51,795 bases of DNA from Clostridia bacterium DTU022 (lineage in GTDB: Bacteria; Bacillota; Dethiobacteria; DTU022), in NCBI GenBank assembly GCA_001512835.1, contig LFRQ01000033.1, positions 1-51,795 of the forward strand, read 5' to 3'. Shown piece after piece: positions 1-9,178 of the stretch. How positions within the stretch are numbered: position 1 is the stretch's first letter; every line of letters starts with the position of its first letter. Under the pieces are notes generated by a model that saw only the letters and a program-made list of their open reading frames with translations, had not been told where the DNA came from and did no database searches. The translations under genes were made by a program, and so were the position numbers.

Positions 1-1085
1 TCCCCGGGGAAGACAAATTTGGGTTCCAGGGCGAAGACCATGCCTTCTTCCAGGGCGGTCTCCGCACCGCCGGCGATGACGGGGAGTTCGTCCAGCTCGA
101 TCCCTAGCCCGTGGCCGATAAAGCGGACCTTCTCTTCGCTGCCCATGAAGTAGTCCGCCAGGCCCGCCTCCCGGGCGAGAGCCACGGCCAGGTCATAGAG
201 GCGGCGGGCGGGGGTCCCCGGGCCGGCCTCGTTGATGAGGGCCCTTTTTATCTCCAGCGCTGCGGCGTAAGCCTTCTCCAGGCGGGCGGGAAGGCGGCCC
301 AGGGCAAAAACCCGGGTCTGGTCCACCATGTAGCCGTCCACTACTGTTACCAGGTCCAGGAGGATGGGCTCGTTAAGGCCCAGGGGGCGGAAGCCGGCTC
401 CCAGGGGATAGGAGGCGTTGGGGCCCGTTCCCCCCGTGGGGCCGTCAAAGAAAGTGGGCACGGCGGCGCTGGGGCCGCTCATTACATGCCCAAAATAAAG
501 CTCCTGGTTGAAACCCCGCATGCGGATGGCGCCCTGATGCCCCCTGGCCCGGGCAAAAGCCTCCAGTTGAGCGGCCAGCTCAATTTCCGTCATCCCCGGG
601 GCCAGGATCTCCCGGGCATGATTGAAGACCGCTTCGCTGAGGCGGGCGGCCCTCCTGATGGCTTCAATCTCCAGGGGGGATTTAACGGCCCGGAGGCGGC
701 GGATCAGAGGGGAGGCATCCTCCAGGGGGTAATCCGCCAGCAGCTTACGGTAGCGGCGGAAAAGGTTTACCGGCAGAACATCCAGCTCCATGCCGATTCT
801 CCCCCCCGGGGGAACGGAGCCCCGGATCAGTTCAACTAGGGTCTCCCAGCCCTCCAGGGGCTGCACCTGCTTCAGGCCGCTCTCCTGGCGGGCCCGGCGG
901 AAGCTCTTTCTGACCAGCAGGGAGGGGTCCCCTTTCGCCGGGATAAAGAGAACGCCGTTCTGGGCAGTGCCGCTAAAATAATAGAGGTCCGCCCGCTGGA
1001 CAACCAGGATTCCTCCCCATCCCTCTTCTCCCAAGGCTTTCTGCAGCCTTTCCAGCCGCCGCTCCAATTCCTCTGCCGGTATCAT
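1..1085 (-). CDS. Xaa-Pro aminopeptidase/dipeptidase (M24B), partial
   Basis: The reading frame starts at ATG 1085 and runs off the left edge of the window, so the C-terminus is missing. It encodes a cytoplasmic metallopeptidase expected to cleave X-Pro bonds. The N-terminal creatinase-like domain (about residues 1-125) is followed by the M24 pita-bread catalytic domain. Visible metal ligands are the two Asp of the LLDLVTVVDGYMVDQTR stretch, the His of GHGLG and the Glu of MVFALEP. The last metal-ligand Glu lies beyond the edge. It follows the thiolase gene in the same direction, but a strong hairpin sits between them, so co-transcription may be reduced. A weak AAGGG precedes the ATG. Confidence 0.9.
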   Translation of the reverse strand, partial: MIPAEELERRLERLQKALGEEGWGGILVVQRADLYYFSGTAQNGVLFIPAKGDPSLLVRKSFRRARQESGLKQVQPLEGWETLVELIRGSVPPGGRIGMELDVLPVNLFRRYRKLLADYPLEDASPLIRRLRAVKSPLEIEAIRRAARLSEAVFNHAREILAPGMTEIELAAQLEAFARARGHQGAIRMRGFNQELYFGHVMSGPSAAVPTFFDGPTGGTGPNASYPLGAGFRPLGLNEPILLDLVTVVDGYMVDQTRVFALGRLPARLEKAYAAALEIKRALINEAGPGTPARRLYDLAVALAREAGLADYFMGSEEKVRFIGHGLGIELDELPVIAGGAETALEEGMVFALEPKFVFPG

Positions 1086-1116
1086 TTGCCCTTCAAATCC
1101 TTTCCCAAATAGAATT

Positions 1117-1142
1117 GGGGCTGCCCCGGAGGGGGCAGCCCC
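1117..1142 (-). terminator. Hairpin between thiolase and peptidase genes
   Basis: Perfect 11-bp stem GGGGCTGCCCC / GGGGCAGCCCC with a 4-nt loop, 8 nt downstream of the thiolase stop. On the minus strand it is followed by only a weakly T-rich stretch (AATTCTATTT), so it may be a partial terminator or a processing and stability hairpin. Confidence 0.6.
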
Positions 1143-1150
1143 GGCAGTTG

Positions 1151-2329
1151 CTATACTCTTTCGAAGAGGCCGGCTGCGCCCATGCCGCCGCCGATGCACA
1201 TGGAGACCACACCGTAGCGGGCGTTGCGGCGCGCCATTTCGTAGAGCAGGGTGGTGGTCAGCTTGGCCCCGGTGCAGCCCAGGGGGTGGCCCAGGGCGAT
1301 GGCGCCGCCGTTGACGTTGACCTTGTCCAGATCCAGGCCCAGTTCCCGGATGCAGTAGAGAGCCTGGGAGGCGAAGGCTTCGTTCAGTTCGAAGAGGTCG
1401 ATGTCCTCCAGCTTCATGCCCGTAAGTTTCATCAGCTTGGGTATGGCTACGGAAGGACCGATCCCCATGATATCCGGGGGGCAGCCGGCGACGGCAAAGC
1501 CGCGGAAAACGGCCATGGGCTTAAGGCCCAGGGAAGCCGCCTTCTCCGCCGACATTACCACCGTGGCGGCGGCGCCGTCGCTGGTTTGGGAAGAGTTTCC
1601 GGCGGTAACGGTGCCGTCCTTCTTAAAGGGCGACTTGAGCCGGGCCAGGGCTTCCATGCTGGTGTCGAAGCGAACCCCTTCGTCGGTATCAAAGATGAAT
1701 TCTTCCTCCACCACCTTGTTGTCCGGCCCCACGTAGCGGTCCACCACTTTCAAGGGGATGATCTCCTCCTTGAAGCGGCCTTCCTTGATGGCGGCGGCGG
1801 CGTTCTGGTGGCTGCGCAGGGCCAGTTTGTCCTGGTCCTCCCGGGATATATTGAAGCGTTCGGCGACAAATTCTGCCGTTATGCCCATGGGCGTGTAGGC
1901 TTCGATGCAGCTTTCCACCAGCTCGGGGCTGGGGGCGGGCTTGTTGCCGCCCATGGGAACCAGGCTCATGCTCTCCACGCCGCCGGCCACAATGACATCG
2001 CTGAAGCCCAGCATGATTCGCTCGGCGGCCAGGGCGATGGCCTGCAGCCCCGAGGAGCAGAAGCGGTTCACCGTCATGCCGGGGACGGTGTCCGGAAGAC
2101 CGGCCTGCAAGGCCACGATCCGGCCTATGTTCATCCCCTGCTCCGCTTCCGGGAAGGAGCAGCCCAGGATTACGTCGTCGATTTCCGCCGGGTCCAGCTC
2201 CTTGGCCCGGTTTATCGCTTCCTTGACCACGGTAGCGCCCATGTATTCGGGCCGGGTATTGCGCAGCTTGCCCCGGGGCGCTTTGCCGACGGCAGTACGA
2301 ACGCAGGAAACAATAACAGCTTCTCTCAT
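1151..2329 (-). CDS. fadA: Acetyl-CoA C-acyltransferase (thiolase)
   Basis: 392-residue thiolase catalysing CoA-dependent cleavage of 3-ketoacyl-CoA (or the reverse condensation), the last step of beta-oxidation, in the cytoplasm. The acylated Cys lies in NRFCSSGLQ (about residue 89). The second active-site elements are [22 protein letters not shown] (His) and the Cys of [11 protein letters not shown] near the C-terminus. Length is typical of the family. GGAGG lies 8 nt before the ATG, and the start is only 12 nt after the stop of the upstream dehydrogenase/hydratase gene, so the two are translated from one message. FadN-FadA pairing of this kind is known from Bacillus fadNAE. Substrate chain length cannot be read from the sequence. 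Confidence 0.95.
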   Translation of the reverse strand: MREAVIVSCVRTAVGKAPRGKLRNTRPEYMGATVVKEAINRAKELDPAEIDDVILGCSFPEAEQGMNIGRIVALQAGLPDTVPGMTVNRFCSSGLQAIALAAERIMLGFSDVIVAGGVESMSLVPMGGNKPAPSPELVESCIEAYTPMGITAEFVAERFNISREDQDKLALRSHQNAAAAIKEGRFKEEIIPLKVVDRYVGPDNKVVEEEFIFDTDEGVRFDTSMEALARLKSPFKKDGTVTAGNSSQTSDGAAATVVMSAEKAASLGLKPMAVFRGFAVAGCPPDIMGIGPSVAIPKLMKLTGMKLEDIDLFELNEAFASQALYCIRELGLDLDKVNVNGGAIALGHPLGCTGAKLTTTLLYEMARRNARYGVVSMCIGGGMGAAGLFERV

Positions 2330-2341
2330 TTCGTTACCTCC

Positions 2342-4747
2342 TTAATTCCGTAGTGGCTTGCCGGTGGTCAGCATGGCGGTAATCCGTTCGTGGGTCTTCG
2401 GTTCTTTCAGCAGGCGCAGGAAGGCTTCCCGCTCGATGTCCAGCAGGTACTGCTCCGTAACCAGGGAATTGGGACGGATATTACCGCCGCAAAGCACGTA
2501 AGCGATCTCGTTGGCGATGCGCATGTCGTAGTCGCTGATGAAGCCGCCCCAGCGCAGATTCTGCACCGCTGCTTTGAAGGCGGCCAGGCCGTACTCGCCC
2601 AAAACGGGGATGGGCTTGGGCCTGGGAGGCTCGTAGCCGGCCTGGGCCATGCTGAGCACGGTCTGCTTGGCGTCGTGGATCAGGTAATCCTGGTTGACGG
2701 ATATTTTATCCGTGGGCCGCAGGAAACCGAGTTCTTGGGCCTCCCGGGCGCTGGTGGCTACTTTGGCCATGGCGATGGCTTCAAAGGCCTTCTGGACCAG
2801 GGGCAGCATGTCGATCTTGGCACCCTCGGGGATGCCCTCGATATAGCGGATCAGCAGCTCCTTGTTGCCGCCGCCGCCGGGAATGAGGCCCACCCCTACT
2901 TCCACCTGGCCCAGGTAGGTTTCCGCGGCGGCATGGATGCGGTCGCAGTGGAGGCAGATCTCCATGCCCCCGCCCAGGGTCATCTGGTGCGGCGCTGCCA
3001 CCACCGGGATGCGGGAGTACTTGATGCGCATCATGGCATCCTGGAATTCCTTGACGACGCTGTCCAGCATCTCCCACTCGCCGCCCTGGGCGGCCATCAG
3101 GATCAAGGCGACGTTGGCGCCGACACAGAAATTGTTGGCCTGGTTGGCGATAACCATGCCTACGAAATCCTTCTCTGCTGCGTCCACGGCTTCGAAAATA
3201 AACTTGGTAAAGACCGGGTTAATGGCCTGACGCATGGTGTGCATCTCCAGGCAGCAGACCCCGTCGCCCAGATCGATAAGGCTGGCGTCGTCATTCCCGA
3301 TGACCAGCTTGTTTTGCTTTTTCAAGGCCGCCAGGCTGATAATCTCCGGGCTGGTGGGAACGGGCTGGTACTTCTTGCTCTCGATGTCGTAATAAAGCAG
3401 GCTGCCGTTTTCTTCCTTGTAGAAGCTTTCGATGCCGTTGTTCAGCATCTCCTCCACCAGGGCGGGGATCTTCTCCCCTTCCTGCTTCATGCGCTCCACG
3501 CTTTCCCTCACGCCGATGGCGTCCCAGCTTTCAAAGGGCCCCATTTTCCAGTTGAAGCCCCAGCGCATGGCGCGGTCCACGTTGACGATGTCGTCGGATA
3601 TGGCGGGAATCAAGGAGGCGCTGTAGAGCAGGAGGCGCTTGGTCAGGTTCCAGGCAAATTTACCGGCCTTGTCATCGGAGCTGATCAGCATCTTGAAGCC
3701 TTCTTTTAACCCTGCCTCCTTGGTCTGGCTCAGGATGTCGAACCTGGCCTTTTGGCGGGGCCGGTATTCCATGGTGTTATAATCCAGGGCCAGGATCTCC
3801 GATTTGCCTTCGCTCTTGACTTTCTTGTAGAAGCCTTGCTTGGTTTTGTCTCCCAGCCACTTCTTCTCCAGCATTTGGTTCACGAAGTCGGGCATCTCCA
3901 TGGCCGCTTTTTCTTCGGGATCGTCGGACTTGTCGGCACAGGTCTTGGCCACGTGGCAGAAGGTGTCCAGGCCCACCATGTCCAGGGTGCGGAAGGAGGC
4001 ACTCTTGGGGTGGCCCATGGGCGGCCCGGTAATGGCGTCCACCTCTTCAATGGTCATGTTTTCCTGCTTCATCAAGTTGATGGTGTAAACCATGGCATAA
4101 GTGCCGATCCGGTTGGCGATAAAGTTGGGGGTGTCTTTGGCGAAGACTACTCCTTTCCCCAGGACCTTTTCGCAGAAGCGGTGCATGTATTTCAATACTT
4201 CCGGGGAGGTCTCCCGGCAGGGAATCAACTCCAGCAGCTTCATGTAGCGGGGCGGGTTGAAGAAGTGGGTTCCCAGGAAATATTTGCGGAACTCGGGGCT
4301 GTTCTCGGATACCATTTCGTTGATGGACAAGCCCGAGGTATTGGAGCTGACTATGGTTCCGGGAGTCCAGTGGTTTTCCACGTTTTTAAAAACTTTTTTC
4401 TTGATCTCGATGTTTTCAACGATTACCTCCACGATCCAGTCGCATTCCTTCAGCTTATCCATGTCGTCTTCGAAGTTGCCGGGGGTAATCAAATCGATGG
4501 CGGATTTCTGGTAGAGGGGACTGGGTTTCAGGGCAAGCAGGCCATTCTTGCCCGCCGTGGCCAGGCGGTTGCGCACTGCCGGGCTTTCCAGGGTCAGGCC
4601 CGCTTTCTCTTCCTCGGGAGTAAGCTGGCGAGGAACAATGTCCAACAGGTATACCGGCAAGCCCACGTTGGCCAGGTGAGCAGCGATGGTGGCGCCCATA
4701 ACGCCGGCACCGAGCACGGCGACTTTGCGAATCTCTTTAACGGCCAT
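2342..4747 (-). CDS. fadN: Fused 3-hydroxyacyl-CoA dehydrogenase / enoyl-CoA hydratase (FadN type)
   Basis: About 801 residues, with the dehydrogenase first and the hydratase second. This is the order of Bacillus FadN and the reverse of enterobacterial FadB. The N-terminal Rossmann motif is GAGVMGATIAAHLAN. The dehydrogenase catalytic His is in GTHFFNPPRYMK, and a second HADH C-terminal repeat follows. The crotonase half carries NNFCVGANV (oxyanion hole), the Glu of LGGGMEICLHCD and the Glu of EVGVGLIPGGGG. It hydrates enoyl-CoA and oxidises 3-hydroxyacyl-CoA with NAD. ATG 4747 is preferred: AAGGAGG lies 11 nt upstream and the protein then begins MAVKEIRKVAVLGAG. An ATG at 4756 is almost on top of that site. 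It lies 54 bp after the TetR gene. Confidence 0.94.
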   Translation of the reverse strand: MAVKEIRKVAVLGAGVMGATIAAHLANVGLPVYLLDIVPRQLTPEEEKAGLTLESPAVRNRLATAGKNGLLALKPSPLYQKSAIDLITPGNFEDDMDKLKECDWIVEVIVENIEIKKKVFKNVENHWTPGTIVSSNTSGLSINEMVSENSPEFRKYFLGTHFFNPPRYMKLLELIPCRETSPEVLKYMHRFCEKVLGKGVVFAKDTPNFIANRIGTYAMVYTINLMKQENMTIEEVDAITGPPMGHPKSASFRTLDMVGLDTFCHVAKTCADKSDDPEEKAAMEMPDFVNQMLEKKWLGDKTKQGFYKKVKSEGKSEILALDYNTMEYRPRQKARFDILSQTKEAGLKEGFKMLISSDDKAGKFAWNLTKRLLLYSASLIPAISDDIVNVDRAMRWGFNWKMGPFESWDAIGVRESVERMKQEGEKIPALVEEMLNNGIESFYKEENGSLLYYDIESKKYQPVPTSPEIISLAALKKQNKLVIGNDDASLIDLGDGVCCLEMHTMRQAINPVFTKFIFEAVDAAEKDFVGMVIANQANNFCVGANVALILMAAQGGEWEMLDSVVKEFQDAMMRIKYSRIPVVAAPHQMTLGGGMEICLHCDRIHAAAETYLGQVEVGVGLIPGGGGNKELLIRYIEGIPEGAKIDMLPLVQKAFEAIAMAKVATSAREAQELGFLRPTDKISVNQDYLIHDAKQTVLSMAQAGYEPPRPKPIPVLGEYGLAAFKAAVQNLRWGGFISDYDMRIANEIAYVLCGGNIRPNSLVTEQYLLDIEREAFLRLLKEPKTHERITAMLTTGKPLRN

Positions 4748-4801
4748 TACGTACATAACCTCCTTAAACTTATTCAATTCATGGGAACGCCTTGACGGAG
4801 A

Positions 4802-5386
4802 TCAGATTAAAAAACCCCTGCTTAAAAGGCTGAATACGGGTTCGCTTAAATTGCTCAGGGAATAAGGCTTCTTGCTCATGACCCAGCTGGTCACTACTTC
4901 GTCGATGGCTCCGAAAATAACCTTGCGTGCCGTACGCACGTTTATTTCCGGCCTAAAAAACCCGGTATCCTGCCCTTCCTTTATCACCTCCTCGATCATT
5001 TGGAAGTAATCCATAAGCGGCCGGCTAATGCCCTCGTTGATGGATTGATCGATTTGTCTTAGTTCCAGCTGGGTAACTTTGGCCTGATCGGGCTGCTTCT
5101 CCAAGGTCTCCAGGTGGTAGTGAATCAGCTTCTTCAACTTTTCTTCAGCGTTGCCGCAGGCGTCGAGCTCCGTCTGCAGTCCCTGGACGAACTGCTCCAT
5201 CATTTCTTGAAAGAGAGAGATCAGGATATCTTCCTTGCTGTTGAAGTAGATGTATACTGTTCCGTCGGCGACACCGGCTTCCCGGGCGATATCGGAGACC
5301 CGGGTGCGGTGGTAGCCGTAGCGAGCGAAGATCTTGATGGCGGCCAGCAGAATGGAGAGATATTTTTCGCCGGTGCGCTTGGCCAT
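4802..5386 (-). CDS. TetR-family fatty-acid metabolism regulator (FadR/YsiA-like)
   Basis: 194 residues. The N-terminal TetR helix-turn-helix (about residues 12-58) includes RVSDIAREAGVADGTVYIYF. The C-terminal helical domain probably binds acyl-CoA. CGGAGGAA precedes the ATG. It is the first gene of the minus-strand unit that continues with the fused beta-oxidation enzyme and thiolase. The palindrome AATGAATGAATGTTCATTCG just upstream closely resembles the Bacillus FadR(YsiA) box. I infer that it represses its own operon and is released by long-chain acyl-CoA, as in B. subtilis. Family membership is clear; the ligand is inferred. Confidence 0.88.
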   Translation of the reverse strand: MAKRTGEKYLSILLAAIKIFARYGYHRTRVSDIAREAGVADGTVYIYFNSKEDILISLFQEMMEQFVQGLQTELDACGNAEEKLKKLIHYHLETLEKQPDQAKVTQLELRQIDQSINEGISRPLMDYFQMIEEVIKEGQDTGFFRPEINVRTARKVIFGAIDEVVTSWVMSKKPYSLSNLSEPVFSLLSRGFLI

Positions 5387-5404
5387 CTATTCCTCCGGAG
5401 AAAA

Positions 5405-5426
5405 AATGAATGAATGTTCATTCGTT
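5405..5426. promoter_or_regulatory. FadR-type operator palindrome
   Basis: Arms AATGAATGAA (5405-5414) and TTCATTCGTT (5417-5426) match at 9 of 10 positions around a 2-bp centre. The core TGAATGA-N4-TCATTC fits the known B. subtilis FadR box. It lies just downstream of the -10 box of the TetR gene promoter, so a bound repressor would block initiation or early elongation. Confidence 0.75.
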
Positions 5427-5433
5427 ATGATCA

Positions 5434-5462
5434 ATTGTATAATGTTTTGGGACAACGGTCAA
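5434..5462 (-). promoter_or_regulatory. Sigma-A promoter of the tetR-fadN-fadA unit
   Basis: On the minus strand, -35 TTGACC (5462-5457), 17-bp spacer, -10 TACAAT (5439-5434). The FadR-type palindrome begins 8 bp downstream of the -10 box, where the transcript would start. Confidence 0.75.
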
Positions 5463-5521
5463 GATTTTTGTAAGTAGCAAGGATAAGAATTGTCTATCAC
5501 TTCCGCCCTAATTCTCAATTA

Positions 5522-5550
5522 TTGTAACCGGCATACTTCTGTGTTAAAAT
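5522..5550 (+). promoter_or_regulatory. Sigma-A promoter of the tig operon
   Basis: -35 TTGTAA (5522-5527), 17-bp spacer, -10 TAAAAT (5545-5550). It leaves a leader of about 170 nt before the tig start. Confidence 0.65.
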
Positions 5551-5575
5551 AGTTGTGCTGTGCTTGGGACGGGGA

Positions 5576-5700
5576 ATTGGCATGCCAAATCCTCGGCCTT
5601 TTGCCGTAGATTCTACTTGGCCCAGGGATTGCACCCTGGCTCTGCCAACCGGTATAAGCCCGGCGCTTTGCCGCAAGAATCTACTTTGCCGGTGGGGTGC
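5576..5700 (+). other. Structured tig leader with an imperfectly duplicated unit
   Basis: Two hairpins of matching design, CGGC-CTTTT-GCCG (5594-5606) and CGGC-GCTTT-GCCG (5661-5673), are each followed within a few bases by a TCTACTT sequence and then a GGCC or GCCGG run. Between them is the hairpin CCAGGG-N6-CCCTGG (5622-5639). A 12-bp palindrome TTGGCATGCCAA (5576-5587) opens the region. I do not recognise a known riboswitch class. It could be a duplicated RNA regulatory motif or simply a stabilising leader. Confidence 0.4.
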
Positions 5701-5730
5701 ATATATATGAGGGAAGAGGGAGGAGCATAA

Positions 5731-7032
5731 ATGGCCGTCAAGTGGGAGAGAATAGACAACACTAAGGTCAAGATGGAGATTGAGGTAGAAGCCCCAGAAG
5801 TTGACATCGCCCTGGCCCGGGCTTACCGGGAAGTGGTTAAAAAGATAAATCTCCCCGGATTTCGAAAGGGCAAGGTGCCCCGCCGGGTCCTGGAAGCTCG
5901 CTTTGGTCCGGAGATCCTGTACGAGAAGGCGGCGGAAATAATGGTTCCCGCCGCTTATGAAAAAGCCATTGCCGAGGCGCAGCTGGAGCCTATCACCCAG
6001 CCCGAATTTGAACTGGTCCAGCTCAAAAAAGGAGAGCCTTTTCTCTTCAACGTCCAGGTCGAGGTTTTGCCCCCGGTAGAACTGGGGGAGTACCGCGGCG
6101 TAGAAGTAGAAGAAGAGAAGGTTGAAATCACCGAGGATAAAATAGATAAGCATATTGAATTTTTGCGGGAGCAGCATGCCCGGCTGGTTGCCGTCCCCGA
6201 GGGAAGCGTGGCCGAGAATGGTGACCTGGTGATTATCGATTTTACCGGCTACCTGGACGGGGAGCCCTTCCCCGAGGGCGAGGCGGAAAACTATTCTCTG
6301 GAGTTGGGATCGGGCACCTTCATTCCCGGCTTTGAGGAGCAGCTGGTGGGCGCCGCGGAAGGAGAGGAGCGGGAGGTCAAAGTTAAGTATCCCGACGATT
6401 ACAGCAAGAAAGAGCTGGCCGGCAAGGAGGCCCTCTTCAAGGTAAAGGTAAAACAGATAAAGCGCAAAGAGCTGCCCGAGTTCAACGACGATTTTGTTAA
6501 AGAGATTAGCGAATGCGATACCGTAGAGGAATTCAGGTCTTTTGCCCGGAAGCGGATGGAAGAGTCCGCCAGGGAGAGGGCGAGAAGAAAGCTGGAGGAA
6601 GACCTGATTCGGAAAGTTGCCGACGCCTCCCAGGTGGAGCTGCCCCGGGTCCTGGTAGAACGCCAGCTGGACCGCATTATGGGAGAAATGGAGCAATACC
6701 TGCGCTTCCAGGGCTTGAACCTGGAAAAATACGCCGAGCTAACGGGGAAAAGCGTCGAAGAGCTGCGGGAAGAGAACAAGGAAGAGGCGGAGCGGAGGAC
6801 CAAGGCCAACCTGGTCCTGGATGCCATCATCAAAAAAGAAGGAATTGATGTTGAAGAGAGCGAACTAGATGATAAAATTGCGGAGATTGCCAAACTTTAC
6901 CAGGATAAACCCGAGCGCGTAAAAGAGGTCTTTGAAAAACAGGGCCGCCTGGCCTTGCTTAAAGAAGAGATTAGAATGCGCAAGGTTATCGATTTGCTGG
7001 TTAACGAGGCCAAGATTAAAACCGCCGAATAG
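5731..7032 (+). CDS. tig: Trigger factor (ribosome-associated chaperone and PPIase)
   Basis: 433 residues, the usual length. The N-terminal ribosome-docking domain has the signature GFRKGKVPR (residues 43-51). The FKBP-type peptidyl-prolyl isomerase domain (about 155-245) contains [11 protein letters not shown] and [15 protein letters not shown] charged helical C-terminal chaperone domain completes the protein. It binds the ribosome exit tunnel through L23 and shields nascent chains. GGGAGGAG lies upstream of the ATG. clpP follows after 10 bp, so tig-clpP-clpX are likely co-transcribed from the promoter at 5522-5550. Confidence 0.97.
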   Translation: MAVKWERIDNTKVKMEIEVEAPEVDIALARAYREVVKKINLPGFRKGKVPRRVLEARFGPEILYEKAAEIMVPAAYEKAIAEAQLEPITQPEFELVQLKKGEPFLFNVQVEVLPPVELGEYRGVEVEEEKVEITEDKIDKHIEFLREQHARLVAVPEGSVAENGDLVIIDFTGYLDGEPFPEGEAENYSLELGSGTFIPGFEEQLVGAAEGEEREVKVKYPDDYSKKELAGKEALFKVKVKQIKRKELPEFNDDFVKEISECDTVEEFRSFARKRMEESARERARRKLEEDLIRKVADASQVELPRVLVERQLDRIMGEMEQYLRFQGLNLEKYAELTGKSVEELREENKEEAERRTKANLVLDAIIKKEGIDVEESELDDKIAEIAKLYQDKPERVKEVFEKQGRLALLKEEIRMRKVIDLLVNEAKIKTAE

Positions 7033-7042
7033 GAGGTATAAT

Positions 7043-7630
7043 ATGTCCATACTGGTACCGGTAGTAGTAGAGCAGACCAATCGGGGAGAGAGAGCCTACG
7101 ATATTTATTCCCGGTTGTTGAAAGACCGGATTATTTTTCTGGGCAGTGCCATCGACGATAACGTAGCCAACCTGGTAGTGGCCCAGCTTCTTTTCCTGGA
7201 ATCGGAAGACCCGGACAAGGATATCAACCTGTACATCAATTCTCCGGGGGGCCAGGTCTATGCCGGGTTGGCCATCTACGATACCATGCAATATATTAAG
7301 CCGGCCGTCTCCACCATCTGTGTCGGCCTGGCGGCCAGCTTCGGGGCCGTACTCCTGGCTGCCGGGGCACCGGGCAAGCGTTTTGCTCTTCCCCATTCCC
7401 GCATCATGCTGCATCAACCCCTGGGAGGGGCGCAGGGGCAGGCGACGGACATCGAAATCCATGCCCGAGAAATTCTGAAAGTCCGGGAAACCATCAACGG
7501 GCTGCTCTCCAAGCACACCAAGCAGCCGGTGGAGCGTATAGCTCAGGATACCGACCGGGATTTCTTTATGTCCGCCACCGATGCCAAGGAATACGGGTTG
7601 GTCGACGAAATCCTGATCACCCGGTCCTAA
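7043..7630 (+). CDS. clpP: ATP-dependent Clp protease, proteolytic subunit
   Basis: 195 residues, as usual for ClpP. The serine-protease triad is visible: Ser99 in GLAASFGA, His124 in [10 protein letters not shown] and Asp173 in DTDRDFFMS. The ATG at 7043 is chosen because AGGAGG lies a few bases before it and the protein then starts [11 protein letters not shown], the normal N-terminal loop. It forms the tetradecameric chamber served by ClpX, which is encoded 24 bp downstream. It lies 10 bp after tig. The Phe after the catalytic Ser is a minor variation from the common Met. No CtsR box was seen nearby. Confidence 0.97.
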   Translation: MSILVPVVVEQTNRGERAYDIYSRLLKDRIIFLGSAIDDNVANLVVAQLLFLESEDPDKDINLYINSPGGQVYAGLAIYDTMQYIKPAVSTICVGLAASFGAVLLAAGAPGKRFALPHSRIMLHQPLGGAQGQATDIEIHAREILKVRETINGLLSKHTKQPVERIAQDTDRDFFMSATDAKEYGLVDEILITRS

Positions 7631-7654
7631 AAACAAAAGAGGTGAAACCTGTTT

Positions 7655-8914
7655 ATGTTTAAATTTAGCGATGATAAAGGACAGCTAAAGTGTTCCTTTT
7701 GCGGCAAGATGCAGGAGCAGGTGCGGAAGCTGGTGGCCGGCCCCGGCGTCTATATTTGCGACGAGTGCATTGAGCTGTGCAACGAAATCATTGAAGAAGA
7801 GATCGGCGAAGACGCCGAGTTTAACCTGGTTGACCTGCCCAAGCCCCAGGAGATCAAGACTGTCCTGGATCAATACGTTATTTCCCAGGAGGAAGCCAAG
7901 AAGGCGCTCTCTGTAGCCGTCTACAACCACTACAAGCGCATTAACGCCAGCCAGAAGATAGAGGATGTGGAGCTGCAGAAGAGCAATATCCTGCTCATCG
8001 GCCCTACCGGGGTGGGGAAAACCCTTCTGGCCCAAACCCTGGCCCGCATCTTGAACGTGCCTTTTGCCATCGCCGACGCCACCTCCTTGACGGAGGCCGG
8101 CTACGTGGGCGAAGACGTGGAAAACATCCTGCTGAAGCTGATCCAGGCCGCCGATTACGACCTGGAAAAAGCGGAAAAAGGGATCGTCTATATCGACGAA
8201 ATCGACAAGATCGCCCGCAAGACGGATAACCCCTCCATTACCCGGGATGTTTCCGGGGAAGGCGTCCAGCAGGCCCTGTTGAAGATTCTGGAGGGGACCG
8301 TGGCCAGCGTTCCTCCTCAGGGGGGTCGCAAGCATCCGCACCAGGAATTCATGCAGATTGATACCACCGACATCCTCTTTATCTGCGGCGGGGCTTTCGA
8401 CGGCCTGGAGAAGATTATCCAGAACCGCGTGGGCAAGAAGGGGATCGGCTTTGGCGCCGACGTGATCAGCAAAAGTGGCCCGGAGAAGGAGGCCATTCTG
8501 CGCCAGGTGCTGCCCCAGGACCTCTTGAAGTACGGCTTGATACCGGAGTTTGTGGGGCGCATCCCCGTCATCGCCACCCTGGACCCCCTGGACAAGGACG
8601 ACCTGGTGCGCATTCTTACCGAGCCGCGCAACGCCCTGGTCAAGCAGTACCAGAAGCTTTTTGAACTGGACGGGGTGATTCTGGAGTTCAAGGAGAACTC
8701 CCTGCAGGCTATCGCTGAGGAGGCGGTCAAGCGCAACACCGGAGCCCGGGGGCTGCGGGCCATCCTGGAAGAGGTGTTGATGGATGTTATGTTTGATCTG
8801 CCCTCCCGGGAGGACGTCAGCCGCTGCGTGATTACCAAGGAGGTAATTCTTCACCGGGAGCCCCCCATCCTGGTTACCCAGGAGAAGCGCAAGAAGAAGG
8901 AGGAGACGGCTTAA
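7655..8914 (+). CDS. clpX: ClpX, ATPase and substrate-recognition subunit of ClpXP
   Basis: 419 residues. The N-terminal C4 zinc finger (Cys13, 16, 35, 38) is followed by an AAA+ domain with Walker A GPTGVGKT, Walker [11 protein letters not shown] and the conserved IGFG region, then the C-terminal D2 small domain. The hexamer unfolds tagged proteins and threads them into ClpP. A GAGGTGAAA ribosome site precedes the ATG. An intrinsic terminator follows at 8988, closing the tig-clpP-clpX unit. Confidence 0.97.
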   Translation: MFKFSDDKGQLKCSFCGKMQEQVRKLVAGPGVYICDECIELCNEIIEEEIGEDAEFNLVDLPKPQEIKTVLDQYVISQEEAKKALSVAVYNHYKRINASQKIEDVELQKSNILLIGPTGVGKTLLAQTLARILNVPFAIADATSLTEAGYVGEDVENILLKLIQAADYDLEKAEKGIVYIDEIDKIARKTDNPSITRDVSGEGVQQALLKILEGTVASVPPQGGRKHPHQEFMQIDTTDILFICGGAFDGLEKIIQNRVGKKGIGFGADVISKSGPEKEAILRQVLPQDLLKYGLIPEFVGRIPVIATLDPLDKDDLVRILTEPRNALVKQYQKLFELDGVILEFKENSLQAIAEEAVKRNTGARGLRAILEEVLMDVMFDLPSREDVSRCVITKEVILHREPPILVTQEKRKKKEETA

Positions 8915-8987
8915 GGGAGCCGGGAGGAAATGGGCCGCTGGGACAAACGGCATAAAAGGATGCCGGGATAAAAATAAGCAAATTGTT

Positions 8988-9020
8988 AAGCAGGCGTTCC
9001 CTTTGGAGCGCCTGCTTTTT
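8988..9020 (+). terminator. Intrinsic terminator after clpX
   Basis: Stem AAGCAGGCG / CGCCTGCTT with a 12-nt loop whose ends also pair, followed by TTTTTGTTTT. Confidence 0.88.
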
Positions 9021-9100
9021 GTTTTGCCTGGCGCCAGGCCGCGAAGCCGGGGAAAGGGTTGCCGAACAGCTTTATTTTTCCATCCTTTTACTTTTCCGCA

Positions 9101-9130
9101 GGATACTTTTTTTTGCTTTAGGGGATAATA
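9101..9130 (+). promoter_or_regulatory. Possible forespore (sigma-F-like) promoter of lonB
   Basis: GGATA (9101-9105), 15-bp spacer, GGGGATAATA (9121-9130). The -10 part fits the B. subtilis sigma-F consensus GGNNANAHTR fully, and the -35 part fits GYATA at 4 of 5. B. subtilis lonB is a forespore gene, which makes the match meaningful. This is a consensus comparison by eye only. Confidence 0.45.
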
Positions 9131-9178
9131 GTTGATACCTTACGGGCCTTGGACAAAGAGAAGGGAAAGGGGATGTTC

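Larger units (their letters stand above)
5387..5730. other. Divergent regulatory region between tetR and tig
   Basis: 344 bp without a protein gene. It holds the repressor promoter and operator (minus strand), the trigger factor promoter (plus strand) and a roughly 170-nt structured tig leader with a duplicated motif. Confidence 0.7.

Noticed and set aside
1115..2353. Long plus-strand open frames opposite the thiolase and FadN genes
   Set aside because: They are shadows of GC-rich minus-strand genes with complete catalytic motifs.
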